From assembly GCA_023404095.1 (NCBI GenBank), contig JAEYDD010000041.1:462256-526255 (forward strand): 64,000 bases of DNA, read 5' to 3'. The notes under the pieces were generated by a model that was not told the DNA's origin, did no database searches, and saw nothing but the letters and a program-made list of their open reading frames with translations. Below, piece after piece: positions 35,780 to 43,791 of the stretch. The first letter of the stretch is position 1. Each line of letters starts with the position of its first letter. Origin of the DNA: Pseudomonadota bacterium. Lineage in GTDB: Bacteria; Pseudomonadota; Alphaproteobacteria; Rhizobiales; Rhizobiaceae. The translations under genes were made by a program, and so were the position numbers.

Positions 35780-36673
35780 TTATCGGAGGTTCTTCAGGGC
35801 GCGCCGCAGGCTCTGCCCGGAATTGTTCAGTGCCGCCTCTGCCGCGGCCTTGTCGGTTGCGCCGGCCGCGATCAGTACCGCCGCCTTGACCGAGCCTTCG
35901 GACTGCTCCAGCAGCCGTTCCGCCTCGTCGAAGCCCACGCCGGAAATGCCCGAAACGATACGGGCCGCGCGGTCCTTCAGTTTGATGTTGTCCGCCTTGA
36001 GATTGACCATGTAGCCGTCATGCACGTGGCCGAGCTGGATGCCGACCAGCGTGGAGAGCATGTTGAAGGCGATCTTCTGCGCCGTCCCCGCCCCCATGCG
36101 CGTCGATCCGGAAACCACTTCCGGCGGCGTCTGCAAGAGCACGGAGATGTCGGCATAGGCGAAAAGCGGCGCACCGGGATTGTTGGCGAGCGCCACGACC
36201 TGGGCTTCGTGCTCCCTGGCGTAATCCGCGATCGCAATGGCATAGGGCGTGGTGCCGCTGGCGGTGACGCAGATGACGCAGTCGCCCTTGGTAATACCGG
36301 CGCGCTCCGCATCCGAAAGCGCAAGCCGCTCGTCGTCCTCGTAGCCGCCCGCGAGATCCTCGAGGCTCGCCGCCCCGCCCGCGAGCAGGATGACGATACG
36401 GTCACGCGCAATGCCGTAGGTGCCGGGCAGCTCGAGCGCGTCGGCCATGCCCATCAGGCCGGAACTTCCCGCTCCGACATAGACGAGCCGGCCACCGCTG
36501 CGCAGGGCTTCCGTGGCGAGCTTGGCCGCCTCGGCGATATCCTCCAGCGCATTGTCGACCGCGGCAGCAGCCTGCTGCTGGGCCGCGGACAGGACCTTCA
36601 GCACATCCAACGGCGGTCGCTCATCGAGCCCCTCCGCCTGTTCGTGCCTTGCTTCAGTTCTGGCAGATGCCAT
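35780..36673 (-). CDS. murQ: N-acetylmuramic acid 6-phosphate etherase (MurQ family)
   Basis: 297 residues, a SIS-domain etherase that cleaves the lactyl ether of MurNAc-6-P to give GlcNAc-6-P and D-lactate. The key pattern is present: T-E-A-R near the N-terminus, GRLVYVGAGSSG for the sugar phosphate, catalytic-type glutamates E81 (LELPGTYG) and E112 (YEDDE), and the hallmark G-S-T-R-M-G-A-G-T-A-Q-K. A UBA-like C-terminal helix bundle (GVGFDEAERLLEQSEGSVKAAVL) is also normal for MurQ. It is first in the minus-strand transporter operon and divergent from the kinase gene, with matching tandem half-sites before both. Confidence 0.87.
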   Translation of the reverse strand: MASARTEARHEQAEGLDERPPLDVLKVLSAAQQQAAAAVDNALEDIAEAAKLATEALRSGGRLVYVGAGSSGLMGMADALELPGTYGIARDRIVILLAGGAASLEDLAGGYEDDERLALSDAERAGITKGDCVICVTASGTTPYAIAIADYAREHEAQVVALANNPGAPLFAYADISVLLQTPPEVVSGSTRMGAGTAQKIAFNMLSTLVGIQLGHVHDGYMVNLKADNIKLKDRAARIVSGISGVGFDEAERLLEQSEGSVKAAVLIAAGATDKAAAEAALNNSGQSLRRALKNLR

Positions 36674-36700
36674 CGCATAGTCTCCCTTGCGGAGGATTTA

Positions 36701-36718
36701 ATGCCAAAAACATACCAA
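36701..36718 (-). promoter_or_regulatory. Tandem half-site operator before murQ (TTGGTAT-N4-TTGGCAT)
   Basis: On the minus strand TTGGTATGTTTTTGGCAT lies about 28 bases before the murQ ATG. The same 18-base pattern, in the same orientation relative to its gene, precedes the kinase gene. TGGTAT half-sites are like those of HutC-type GntR regulators, and one is encoded at 37786. Confidence 0.55.
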
Positions 36719-36833
36719 TTGTCCATAGGAAATTAACGTGTATGAATGGAAAAATCCCGCCAACATATTTTATCATTATCTTTCAATAATCTATAGCAGA
36801 AGAGCCAATCGCTATCCGTTTTCCGCTTGGTTA

Positions 36834-36851
36834 ATGGTATTTTTTTGGTAT
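36834..36851 (+). promoter_or_regulatory. Tandem half-site operator before the kinase gene (ATGGTAT-N4-TTGGTAT)
   Basis: ATGGTATTTTTTTGGTAT lies 20 bases before the kinase ATG, close to its GGAGG. It matches the murQ-side element at 14 or more of 18 positions, with the same 11-base period of the half-sites. Confidence 0.55.
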
Positions 36852-36871
36852 TGTAATTTCCGGAGGTCCCC

Positions 36872-37789
36872 ATGGCAGATTTCATCATCGGCATCGATGG
36901 CGGCGGAACGAGTTGCCGCGCGGCGGTCGCGGACCCGCGGGGCATCGTCCTCGGGCGGGGCAAGAGCGGCGCGGCCAACATCCTGACCGATCCCAACAAC
37001 GCCATTCAAAGCATTACCGACGCTGCCGAAGCCGCTTTTCGCGACGCCGGCCTGGCGCCGGAGGAGGTGCGTCATGCCGACGCCTTCCTCGGTCTTGCCG
37101 GCACCAATGTCGGCAACCTCACGCAATATGTGCGCGAGCGCCTGCCCTTCCGCCACACCGACATCGATTCCGACGGCCTGATCGCATTGCAGGGCGCTAT
37201 CGGCGACGCGGACGGTTCCGTCGCCATCCTCGGCACCGGCACGATCTTCATGGCCCGACGCGACGGCAACGTCCACTATATCGGCGGGTGGGGCTTCACC
37301 ATCGGTGATCTCGGCGGCGGCGCCCGCCTCGGCCATGCGCTGCTGCAGGAGGCGCTGCTCGTCCACGACGGCATCCACGAGGGATCTGCCGTGACGACGG
37401 CCATTCTCGACGAATTTCGCCATGACCCGACCGCCATGGTCGAGTTCGCCCGCCTCTCCAAGCCCGGCGACTTCGGCCGCTACGCGCCGCTTGTCTTCAA
37501 GCATGCGCAGGCAGGCGACAAGGGCGCACTCGCGCTGCTGCATGCCGGCGCGCGCTCCGTCAACGAGGCGCTCGACGCGATCACCCGGATCGGCGGTCAC
37601 GAGCGGCTGTGCCTGCTCGGCGGACTGGCGCCGCTCTACCCCGCATGGCTCGAAGCGCGCCACCGGGCAATCCTGGTCGAGCCGCAGGCGGACGCGCTGA
37701 CGGGCGCCGTCGCGCTGGCCGCAAAGCGCTACGAGGAGAGAGCGCGCGACGACGAAACCCGGCGGGATGCGGCCGGAGACGCCTCATGA
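36872..37789 (+). CDS. BadF/BadG-type sugar kinase (N-acetylglucosamine/N-acetylmuramic acid kinase, MurK-like)
   Basis: 305 residues of the ASKHA fold. The phosphate 1 loop is IGIDGGGTSCRAAVAD, and the phosphate 2 region reads AILGTGTIFMAR followed by GGWGFTIGDLGGGARLG, which is the sugar-kinase version of the BadF/BcrA family. Relatives phosphorylate GlcNAc, and MurK of Clostridium phosphorylates both GlcNAc and MurNAc. Next to MurQ, a MurNAc 6-kinase role makes the pathway complete without a PTS. A very strong ribosome site (GGAGG) precedes the ATG. Its stop overlaps the GntR start (ATGA). Confidence 0.88.
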   Translation: MADFIIGIDGGGTSCRAAVADPRGIVLGRGKSGAANILTDPNNAIQSITDAAEAAFRDAGLAPEEVRHADAFLGLAGTNVGNLTQYVRERLPFRHTDIDSDGLIALQGAIGDADGSVAILGTGTIFMARRDGNVHYIGGWGFTIGDLGGGARLGHALLQEALLVHDGIHEGSAVTTAILDEFRHDPTAMVEFARLSKPGDFGRYAPLVFKHAQAGDKGALALLHAGARSVNEALDAITRIGGHERLCLLGGLAPLYPAWLEARHRAILVEPQADALTGAVALAAKRYEERARDDETRRDAAGDAS

Positions 37790-38550
37790 CGGCACTGCTG
37801 GCCACGATCCTGTCACCCGAGCGGCTTCAGGCTGGCGGATCCGGCCCGCTGTACTTGAAGCTTCGCCAGACGCTGGAAGAGGCGATCAACACCGGAAAGC
37901 TCAACCACGGCGACGCCCTGCCGCCCGAACGCGACCTGGCAGATTACGCCAATATCAGCCGCGTGACGGTTCGCAAGGCGGTCGACGATCTCGTCAAGGA
38001 CGGGCTCCTGGTGCGCCGGCACGGCTCCGGCACCTTCGTCGTCAAGCCGGTGTCCAAGGTGCAGCAGTCGCTGTCGCGGCTGACCTCGTTTTCCGAGGAC
38101 ATGGCCCGGCGAGGACTGACGACGCGCGCGCAGTGGCTCGACCGCGGCCTGTTCCACCCTTCGCCCGACGAAATGATGATCCTTGGCCTGCCGGCCGATG
38201 CACTGGTCGCCCGGCTCGGACGCCTGCGTATTGCCGACGACATGCCGCTGGCAATCGAACGCGCCTGCATCTCCTCGGAATTTCTGCCCGACCCTGCGCA
38301 GGTGACGGGCTCGCTCTATGCTGCCCTCGAGCAGCGCGGTTGCCGTCCAGTGCGCGCCGTCCAGCGCATTTCGGCCTACAATATCAAAGAGCCGGACGCG
38401 GCGCTCCTTGGCGTCGCCCCCGGCGTGGCCGGACTGTCGATCGAACGCGTCTCCTACCTTGCCTCCGGCAGGGTCGTGGAATTCACCCGCTCGCTCTACC
38501 GGGGCGACGCCTATGACTTCGTCGCGGAACTGACGCTTTCGGATACGTGA
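37786..38550 (+). CDS. GntR-family regulator, HutC subfamily
   Basis: 254 residues. The winged helix is at residues about 20-85 (PLYLKLRQTLEEAINTGKLNHGDALPPERDLADYANISRVTVRKAVDDL, then VRRHGSGTFVV). It is followed by a UTRA ligand domain with the typical R-x-x-x-x-A-D-x-x-P-L-A-I-E-R and YNIKEPDAALLGV pattern. HutC-type GntR proteins such as NagR/YvoA respond to GlcN-6-P or GlcNAc-6-P. Coupled to the kinase by ATGA overlap, it is the likely repressor of both divergent operons through the TTGGTAT half-sites. Confidence 0.9.
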   Translation: MTALLATILSPERLQAGGSGPLYLKLRQTLEEAINTGKLNHGDALPPERDLADYANISRVTVRKAVDDLVKDGLLVRRHGSGTFVVKPVSKVQQSLSRLTSFSEDMARRGLTTRAQWLDRGLFHPSPDEMMILGLPADALVARLGRLRIADDMPLAIERACISSEFLPDPAQVTGSLYAALEQRGCRPVRAVQRISAYNIKEPDAALLGVAPGVAGLSIERVSYLASGRVVEFTRSLYRGDAYDFVAELTLSDT

Positions 38551-38579
38551 GCCCACCGCTGCAACGGAAAGACCAGACC

Positions 38580-39602
38580 ATGCAGACCAACATGCGCCGT
38601 GAAGTGAACGAAATCCCGGAAGCCGCCGCCCGGTTCCTTTCGGAACAGAGGGATGCGATTGCCCGGACTGGCAGTGCGCTCAAGGCTGCCGATCCGCGCT
38701 TCTTCGTCACCGTCGCGCGGGGCTCCTCCGACCATGCGGCCCTGTTCCTCAAATATGCGATCGAACTGACCGCCGGCCGCCCCGTCGCCTCGCTCGGCCC
38801 TTCGCTTGCCTCGATCTACGGCGCGAAACTGAAGCTGGAGGGTGCAGCCGCCATCGCGATCTCGCAGTCCGGCAAGAGCCCCGACATCGTCGCAATGGCA
38901 AAGGCTGCGACGGATGCAGGCGCGATCTCGATGGCGCTGACCAACACCATCCCCTCGCCGCTTGCAGACGCCTGCAGCCACCCCCTCGACATCTGCGCCG
39001 GCCCCGAAATCAGCGTCGCCGCCACCAAGTCCTACGTGAACTCGATCGTCGCGGGTCTTGCGATCCTTGCCGAGTGGACGGGCGACGCAGCGCTGAAGAC
39101 GGCAGTCGCAGCCCTGCCCGACCAGTTCGCAAAGGCGATCGCGCTCGACTGGAGCGAACTGATCGCGGATCTGGCGGAGGCGAAATCCCTCTACGTGCTC
39201 GGCCGCGGCCCCGGCCTTGCCATCGCAAGCGAAGCCGCCTTGAAGTTCAAGGAAACCTCGGGACTGCATGCCGAAGCCTATTCGTCCGCCGAGGTGCTGC
39301 ACGGCCCCGTCGCTCTGGTCGGCCCCTCGTTTCCGGTGATCGCGCTTGCCGCCCGCGATGCTGCCGAACAGTCGGTCACCGGCATGGCCGACGGGCTGGC
39401 CGAAAAGGGCACCTATGCCTGCGTTACCTCCGCGGGCGCCGTCGCGGCCAAAAAGCTGCCCTTCGTCGCCACAGGCCACCCGATCACGGATGCGCTGGCG
39501 CTGATCGTTCCCTTCTACGGCTTTGTGGAAGCCTGGTCGCGCGCCCGCGGCCTCGACCCCGACAAGCCGGTCAACCTGAAGAAAGTCACGGAGACAAGAT
39601 GA
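38580..39602 (+). CDS. Double-SIS-domain aminosugar isomerase/deaminase (GlmS-like NagB-II/AgaS type)
   Basis: 340 residues with two SIS domains (VARGSSDHAALFLKYAIELTAG and LYVLGRGPGLAIASEAALKFKETSGLHAEAYSS). It corresponds to the isomerase half of GlmS without the glutaminase domain, and such proteins act as glucosamine-6-phosphate deaminases. In this operon it would turn GlcN-6-P from NagA into fructose-6-P and ammonia. The ATG at 38580 (GGAAAG upstream) is preferred to the GTG at 38547, which would overlap the GntR stop and lacks a ribosome site. Its end overlaps nagA (ATGA). Confidence 0.88.
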   Translation: MQTNMRREVNEIPEAAARFLSEQRDAIARTGSALKAADPRFFVTVARGSSDHAALFLKYAIELTAGRPVASLGPSLASIYGAKLKLEGAAAIAISQSGKSPDIVAMAKAATDAGAISMALTNTIPSPLADACSHPLDICAGPEISVAATKSYVNSIVAGLAILAEWTGDAALKTAVAALPDQFAKAIALDWSELIADLAEAKSLYVLGRGPGLAIASEAALKFKETSGLHAEAYSSAEVLHGPVALVGPSFPVIALAARDAAEQSVTGMADGLAEKGTYACVTSAGAVAAKKLPFVATGHPITDALALIVPFYGFVEAWSRARGLDPDKPVNLKKVTETR

Positions 39603-40759
39603 GTGGCCTGACTGCATTCTCCGCCGCCCGCATCTTCGATGGCGACCTCTGGCACGACGACGCGGCGCTGCTTGTCGAGGACGGCAAGGTCGTGGCGATT
39701 GTCGCCCGGCATGACATTCCAGGCGGCGTAGCACAGGTATCGCTGGGCAGCGCCCGCATCGTTCCCGGCTTCGTCGACCTGCAGGTCAACGGCGGCGGCG
39801 GCGTGCTTCTCAACGAAAAGCCGGATGTGGAAGGCATCCGCACCATCTGCACGGCGCATGCCCGCTTCGGCACGACGGCGCTGCTGCCGACGCTGATCAC
39901 CGACACACCGGAAATCACGGCCGGCGCCATTGCCGCGGGCCTGGCCGCACGCGCGGCGAAAGTTCCAGGTTTCCTGGGCCTTCACCTGGAGGGGCCGCAT
40001 CTGTCGATTGCCCGCAAGGGCGCGCACGATCCGAAGCTGATCCGCCGCATGGAGGACGAAGACCTCACCCGCATCGTCAATGCGCGCGGCGGGCTCGACG
40101 CGCTGCTGACAACGGTCGCGCCGGAAAGCGTGACCGACGAGCAGATCGCATCGCTGGCGAAGGCCGGCGTCACCGTCAGCCTGGGGCACTCGGACAGTGG
40201 CTACCGTACCGTCAGAACCGCGGCTGCGGCCGGCGCCAGCATGATGACTCACCTTTTCAATGCGATGAGCCCGCTCGGCCATCGCGAGCCCGGAATGGTG
40301 GGGGCAGCACTGGACCTTGGCCACCTCAATGCGGGACTGATCGCCGACGGCTTTCACGTCGACCCTGTCTCGATCGGCGTCGCACTCCGCGCCAAGAAGG
40401 GGCCGGGCCGCATCTTCCTCGTCACCGACGCCATGTCGCCGATCGGCACCGACATGACCGGCTTCACCCTGAACGGCCGCGAGATCTTCCGCAAGGACGG
40501 ACGCCTGACGCTTGCCGACGGCACGCTCGCTGGCGCCGATATCGACATGGCCTCCTGCGTCCGCTTCATGCACGAGGCTGTCGGCCTGGACCTGAAGGAG
40601 GCCCTGCGCATGGCCTCGCTCTATCCTGCCGAGGCCATCGGCATGACCGGTCGCAAGGGTCGGCTCACCCATGGGCATGACGCCGATTTCGCAACACTCG
40701 ACGAAACACTCACCGTGCGTGCGACCCATATCGGTGGCGAAGAGGTGTTTCACGCCTGA
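39599..40759 (+). CDS. nagA: N-acetylglucosamine-6-phosphate deacetylase
   Basis: 386 residues of the amidohydrolase superfamily. The NagA markers appear in order: FVDLQVNGGGGVLLNEK, LGLHLEGPHLSIARKGAHD (metal-binding glutamate), VTVSLGHSDSGY (histidine), MMTHLFNAMSPLGHREPG (histidine and substrate loop) and LVTDAMSPIGTD (catalytic aspartate). It removes the acetyl group of GlcNAc-6-P in the cytoplasm. Its ATG overlaps the deaminase stop, making it the last member of the kinase-GntR-deaminase-nagA operon. Confidence 0.93.
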   Translation: MSGLTAFSAARIFDGDLWHDDAALLVEDGKVVAIVARHDIPGGVAQVSLGSARIVPGFVDLQVNGGGGVLLNEKPDVEGIRTICTAHARFGTTALLPTLITDTPEITAGAIAAGLAARAAKVPGFLGLHLEGPHLSIARKGAHDPKLIRRMEDEDLTRIVNARGGLDALLTTVAPESVTDEQIASLAKAGVTVSLGHSDSGYRTVRTAAAAGASMMTHLFNAMSPLGHREPGMVGAALDLGHLNAGLIADGFHVDPVSIGVALRAKKGPGRIFLVTDAMSPIGTDMTGFTLNGREIFRKDGRLTLADGTLAGADIDMASCVRFMHEAVGLDLKEALRMASLYPAEAIGMTGRKGRLTHGHDADFATLDETLTVRATHIGGEEVFHA

Positions 40760-40805
40760 GGCCTTTGCGAGGCTGGCGCAAGGCGGTCCGCTGCCGCCGC
40801 GGAGT

Positions 40806-40821
40806 ATCCGACCGGTCGGAT
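40806..40821. repeat. Perfect 16-bp palindrome ATCCGACCGGTCGGAT
   Basis: It lies 47 bases after the nagA stop and about 150 bases before the dipeptidase. No T-run follows. It may be an operator for the dipeptidase gene or a processed mRNA end; nothing else is seen in the 209-base gap. Confidence 0.35.
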
Positions 40822-40968
40822 GACGGCCTGCGGAAAAACGAAGGAATAGCGCATGTCCGGAGATCCCGTTTTCAACGGATATGCGCTAGGGTGCGCCTCG
40901 TCTCATTCCACAAACGGGGCCGGATCGATCATGCCCGGCGCCCTCCCCCGCAATTTCACAGGTAAGCC

Positions 40969-42021
40969 ATGCAACTGATTTTCGACGGGCACAACGATGT
41001 GCTGCTCCGACTGTGGACCAACATGCAGGCCGGAGGCGATCCGGTTGCGGAATTCCGCGACGGCACCGATCAGGGACACATCGACGCCCCTCGTGCCCGC
41101 AGCGGCGGCCTGGCAGGTGGCCTCAGCGCCATCTACATTTCCTCCGGCCACTACCAGCCACGGCAGCCCGACGCGAACGGGCACTACGCAACCCCGCTCG
41201 AGGCGCCGCTGGAACGGCAGCCGTCGCTCGACATCGCGCTTGCCATGGCTTCGATAGCCTTCCGCCTCGACCGCGCCGGCGCCTGGCGGCTGTGCCGCTC
41301 GACCGCCGATATCCGCAGCGCCTTCGAGGAGCGCACCTTCGCAGCGGTCCTCCACATGGAAGGCTGCGAGGCGATCGACAGGGAGCTCCAGGCGCTGGAC
41401 ACGTTCTATGCCGCCGGCCTGCGTTCCCTCGGCCCGGTCTGGAGCCGCAACAACATCTTCGGCCACGGCGCGCCCTTCGCCTACCCCGCATCACCCGATT
41501 CCGGACCCGGCCTGACCGAGGCGGGATTCGACCTCGTGCGCGCCTGCAACCGGCTCGGCATCCTTGTCGATCTTTCCCACATCACCGAGCAGGGCTTCTG
41601 GGATGTGGCGAAGGCCACCGACCAGCCGCTGATCGCCACACATTCCAACGCCCACGCGCTGACGCCCGTCGCGCGCAACCTGACCGACCGGCAGATGGAC
41701 GCGATCCGGGAAAGCCACGGGCTCGTCGGCCTGAACTATGCCACCACCATGCTGCGTTCCGACGGCCAGGAAAACGCCGATACCCCGATGTCGGACATGG
41801 TGCGGCACGTGGACCATATGGTAAAACGCATGGGCATCGATTGCGTGGCGCTCGGATCCGACTTCGACGGAGCGACGATACCAGCGGGCATCGGCGATGC
41901 GGCCGGCAACCAGCAGATCGTGACGGGACTCCGCGCCGCCGGCTATGACGAGGTTGCGCTTGCAAAAATCTGCCGCGAGAACTGGCTGCGCGTGCTCGGC
42001 AAGGCCTGGCACGAAGGCTGA
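40969..42021 (+). CDS. M19-family membrane/renal-type dipeptidase
   Basis: 350 residues. The zinc motif D-G-H-N-D is at residues about 5-9, and the bridging glutamate is in VLHMEGCEAID. Later ligands lie in LVDLSHITEQGFWDV, PLIATHSNAHAL and VALGSDFDGATIP. These enzymes cleave dipeptides, often with a D-residue at the C-terminal side, in the cytoplasm of bacteria. Downstream of an amino-sugar operon, it could finish degradation of peptidoglycan-derived peptides, which is inference from position. A ribosome site (AGGTAAGCC) precedes the ATG. Confidence 0.88.
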   Translation: MQLIFDGHNDVLLRLWTNMQAGGDPVAEFRDGTDQGHIDAPRARSGGLAGGLSAIYISSGHYQPRQPDANGHYATPLEAPLERQPSLDIALAMASIAFRLDRAGAWRLCRSTADIRSAFEERTFAAVLHMEGCEAIDRELQALDTFYAAGLRSLGPVWSRNNIFGHGAPFAYPASPDSGPGLTEAGFDLVRACNRLGILVDLSHITEQGFWDVAKATDQPLIATHSNAHALTPVARNLTDRQMDAIRESHGLVGLNYATTMLRSDGQENADTPMSDMVRHVDHMVKRMGIDCVALGSDFDGATIPAGIGDAAGNQQIVTGLRAAGYDEVALAKICRENWLRVLGKAWHEG

Positions 42022-42037
42022 GCAAAGGGTGATGGAA

Positions 42038-42060
42038 GCCGCCGCGTGCATGGCGGCGGC
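42038..42060. terminator. GC-rich hairpin between convergent dipeptidase and HbpS-like genes
   Basis: Arms GCCGCCGC/GCGGCGGC with a short loop, 17 bases after the dipeptidase stop. No T-run on either side, so termination is only suggested by position. Confidence 0.35.
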
Positions 42061-42077
42061 GAGCCTCGGGAGGCTGG

Positions 42078-42578
42078 TCAGTCCGGCAGGCGCGCCTCTC
42101 CAAGATCCACATCCAGAACGCGCGCCAGCCCATCGGCGACGATCGCATGGTCGATGCGCTGCGGCACGCCGGAAACCGTCACCGCGCCCACGCAGCCCAG
42201 CCCATCGACCAGAATCGGAAATCCGCCGCCATGGGTGGCGAAATCGGAGAGCGGCAGGTTGTGTGCCTCCTCCTGGCCGCGGTGTGTGAGCGCCAGCCGC
42301 CGGCCGACGAGATAGGAAGAGTGCCAGAGCCGCAGTACAGTATTGCGCTTTCGCCGGATCCATTCGGCGTTGTCGGTCGACGTTCCCTCGATGACAGTAT
42401 GGAACAGGATGCGATCGCGCAGGGAAATGTCGATCGCGATCGCCGCACTGCGCTCCAGCGCGATCTCGCGCAGGATATTGCCGAGCCTCCAGGCGGTGTC
42501 CGTGTCGAAGCGTGAAAACTGCAGCAGTTCCTCCTGCCGCTCGAGCCGCGCGATGTCGCCCTTGAAATCCTCGGTCAT
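42078..42578 (-). CDS. Heme-degrading/HbpS-like protein (DUF336 family, UPF0303 type)
   Basis: 166 residues. The C-terminal half (HGGGFPILVDGLGCVGAVTVSGVPQRIDHAIVADGLARVL) is the DUF336/GlcG-HbpS core, and the RRKRNTVLRLWHSSYLVG region is typical of the UPF0303 branch. HbpS relatives bind heme or act as accessory sensors, but function in this branch is not established. No signal peptide. A strong ribosome site (AGGAGACAGGC) supports the start. It is followed on the opposite strand by the convergent dipeptidase and preceded by the FGE-like gene. Confidence 0.8.
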   Translation of the reverse strand: MTEDFKGDIARLERQEELLQFSRFDTDTAWRLGNILREIALERSAAIAIDISLRDRILFHTVIEGTSTDNAEWIRRKRNTVLRLWHSSYLVGRRLALTHRGQEEAHNLPLSDFATHGGGFPILVDGLGCVGAVTVSGVPQRIDHAIVADGLARVLDVDLGEARLPD

Positions 42579-42688
42579 GCCTGTCTCCTCCCAGTCCTTT
42601 CATGCCTGTCCTGCCTGCGTAGCCTGCGCTCAGCCCGGGCACAAGTACCGATGGCGGAACGGAGGAACCAGCAAGCCGTCCGGCACGC

Positions 42689-43681
42689 CTATCTGCGAGC
42701 GATGCAGCGGAAGCCGATATGGGTCGTCGCCGCGTTCTCTTCGTGCGCATGCCGCGCCGCCGGGCGATAACGTCGGCAGTAATTGGGCGCGCACAGGTGA
42801 GAGCCGCCCTTGACCACGCGGCGCGCGATCATAACGTCGGGCATGCGCGGATCGCGGCTCGCCTCCGCGCCGCCGCCGCGCGGGTTGACCGGTACGCAGC
42901 AGCTGCTTCCGGCAGGCTCGGGATGGCGGGACGACCAGAAGTCGCTCGTCCATTCCCAGACGTTGCCGATCATGTCGACGAGCCCGTAGCCGTTGGGTGG
43001 GAAGCTCCCGACCGGCGAGGTGCGCTCGAAACCGTCGGGCTTGAGGTTTTCCGTCGGGAACATGCCGTGCCAGGTGTTGGCCATGAAGCGTCCGTCGGGC
43101 ACCAGTTCGTCGCCCCAAGCGAACTCCGTCCCTTCCAGCCCGCCCTTGGCGGCATATTCCCACTCCGCCTCCGTCGGAAGATCCTTGCCCGCCCAGTCGG
43201 CATAGGCCCTGGCGTCCAGATAGGAGACCTGAACGACGGGATGGTCGTACTTGCCGCGAATATTGCTCTGGCCGCCGAGGGGCCGGCGCCAGTTTGCGCC
43301 GAACTTGTAGTGCCACCATTGCGACGGATCCGGCCCGGTGATCCGCTTCGGCGGATCGAAGATAACCGAACCTGGCTTGAGCATCTGCGGCGCAGCACCG
43401 GGATAGTCCGCAGCGTTTGCCCGCTTCTCTGCCACGGTGACATAGCCCGTGGCCTCCACGAAGGCCATGAACTGGCGGTTGGTCACCGGCGCGACATCGA
43501 TCCAGAACCCGTCGACACGAACAGGATGCGCCGGCGCCTCTTCCGGATAGTGCCGGTCGGATCCCATGACGAAGGTGCCGCCTTCGATCCAGACCTGGTC
43601 CGCCGGTGCAGCCGAACCGCGTTCCCCCTGCTCGATCCCCGGGCCTGCCACCTGACCCGACTGCGAGAAGCACTCGTTCAT
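42689..43681 (-). CDS. Formylglycine-generating enzyme (SUMF1/FGE family)
   Basis: 330 residues. The FGE fold is evident from IEGGTFVMGSDRHYPEEAPAH, DVAPVTNRQFMAFVEATGY, LPTEAEWEYAAKGG and GNVWEWTSDFW. Crucially, the two copper-binding active-site cysteines are present as C297 and C302 in SHLCAPNYCRRYRPAAR, so this is a true FGE and not one of the many inactive relatives. It should oxidise a cysteine in a C-x-P-x-R motif to formylglycine, activating a type I sulfatase. No sulfatase is in the window, so the client is elsewhere. Start at 43681 is backed by GGAGG. Confidence 0.9.
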   Translation of the reverse strand: MNECFSQSGQVAGPGIEQGERGSAAPADQVWIEGGTFVMGSDRHYPEEAPAHPVRVDGFWIDVAPVTNRQFMAFVEATGYVTVAEKRANAADYPGAAPQMLKPGSVIFDPPKRITGPDPSQWWHYKFGANWRRPLGGQSNIRGKYDHPVVQVSYLDARAYADWAGKDLPTEAEWEYAAKGGLEGTEFAWGDELVPDGRFMANTWHGMFPTENLKPDGFERTSPVGSFPPNGYGLVDMIGNVWEWTSDFWSSRHPEPAGSSCCVPVNPRGGGAEASRDPRMPDVMIARRVVKGGSHLCAPNYCRRYRPAARHAHEENAATTHIGFRCIARR

Positions 43682-43791
43682 TCGCCGTTCCTCCGGCCGC
43701 ATACCCTGCCGGCAAGGGTCGTTCAATCCACCGGCGAGATCAAGGGGCGACGACAACAATCACCACGCCTGATGGGGGAGGAAACAGCCGT

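Noticed and set aside
34844..36736. A 630-codon open frame on the plus strand
   Set aside because: It lies opposite the sugar-binding protein and MurQ genes; its translation is low-complexity Arg/Gly/Val without domains, as expected for the antisense of high-GC genes.
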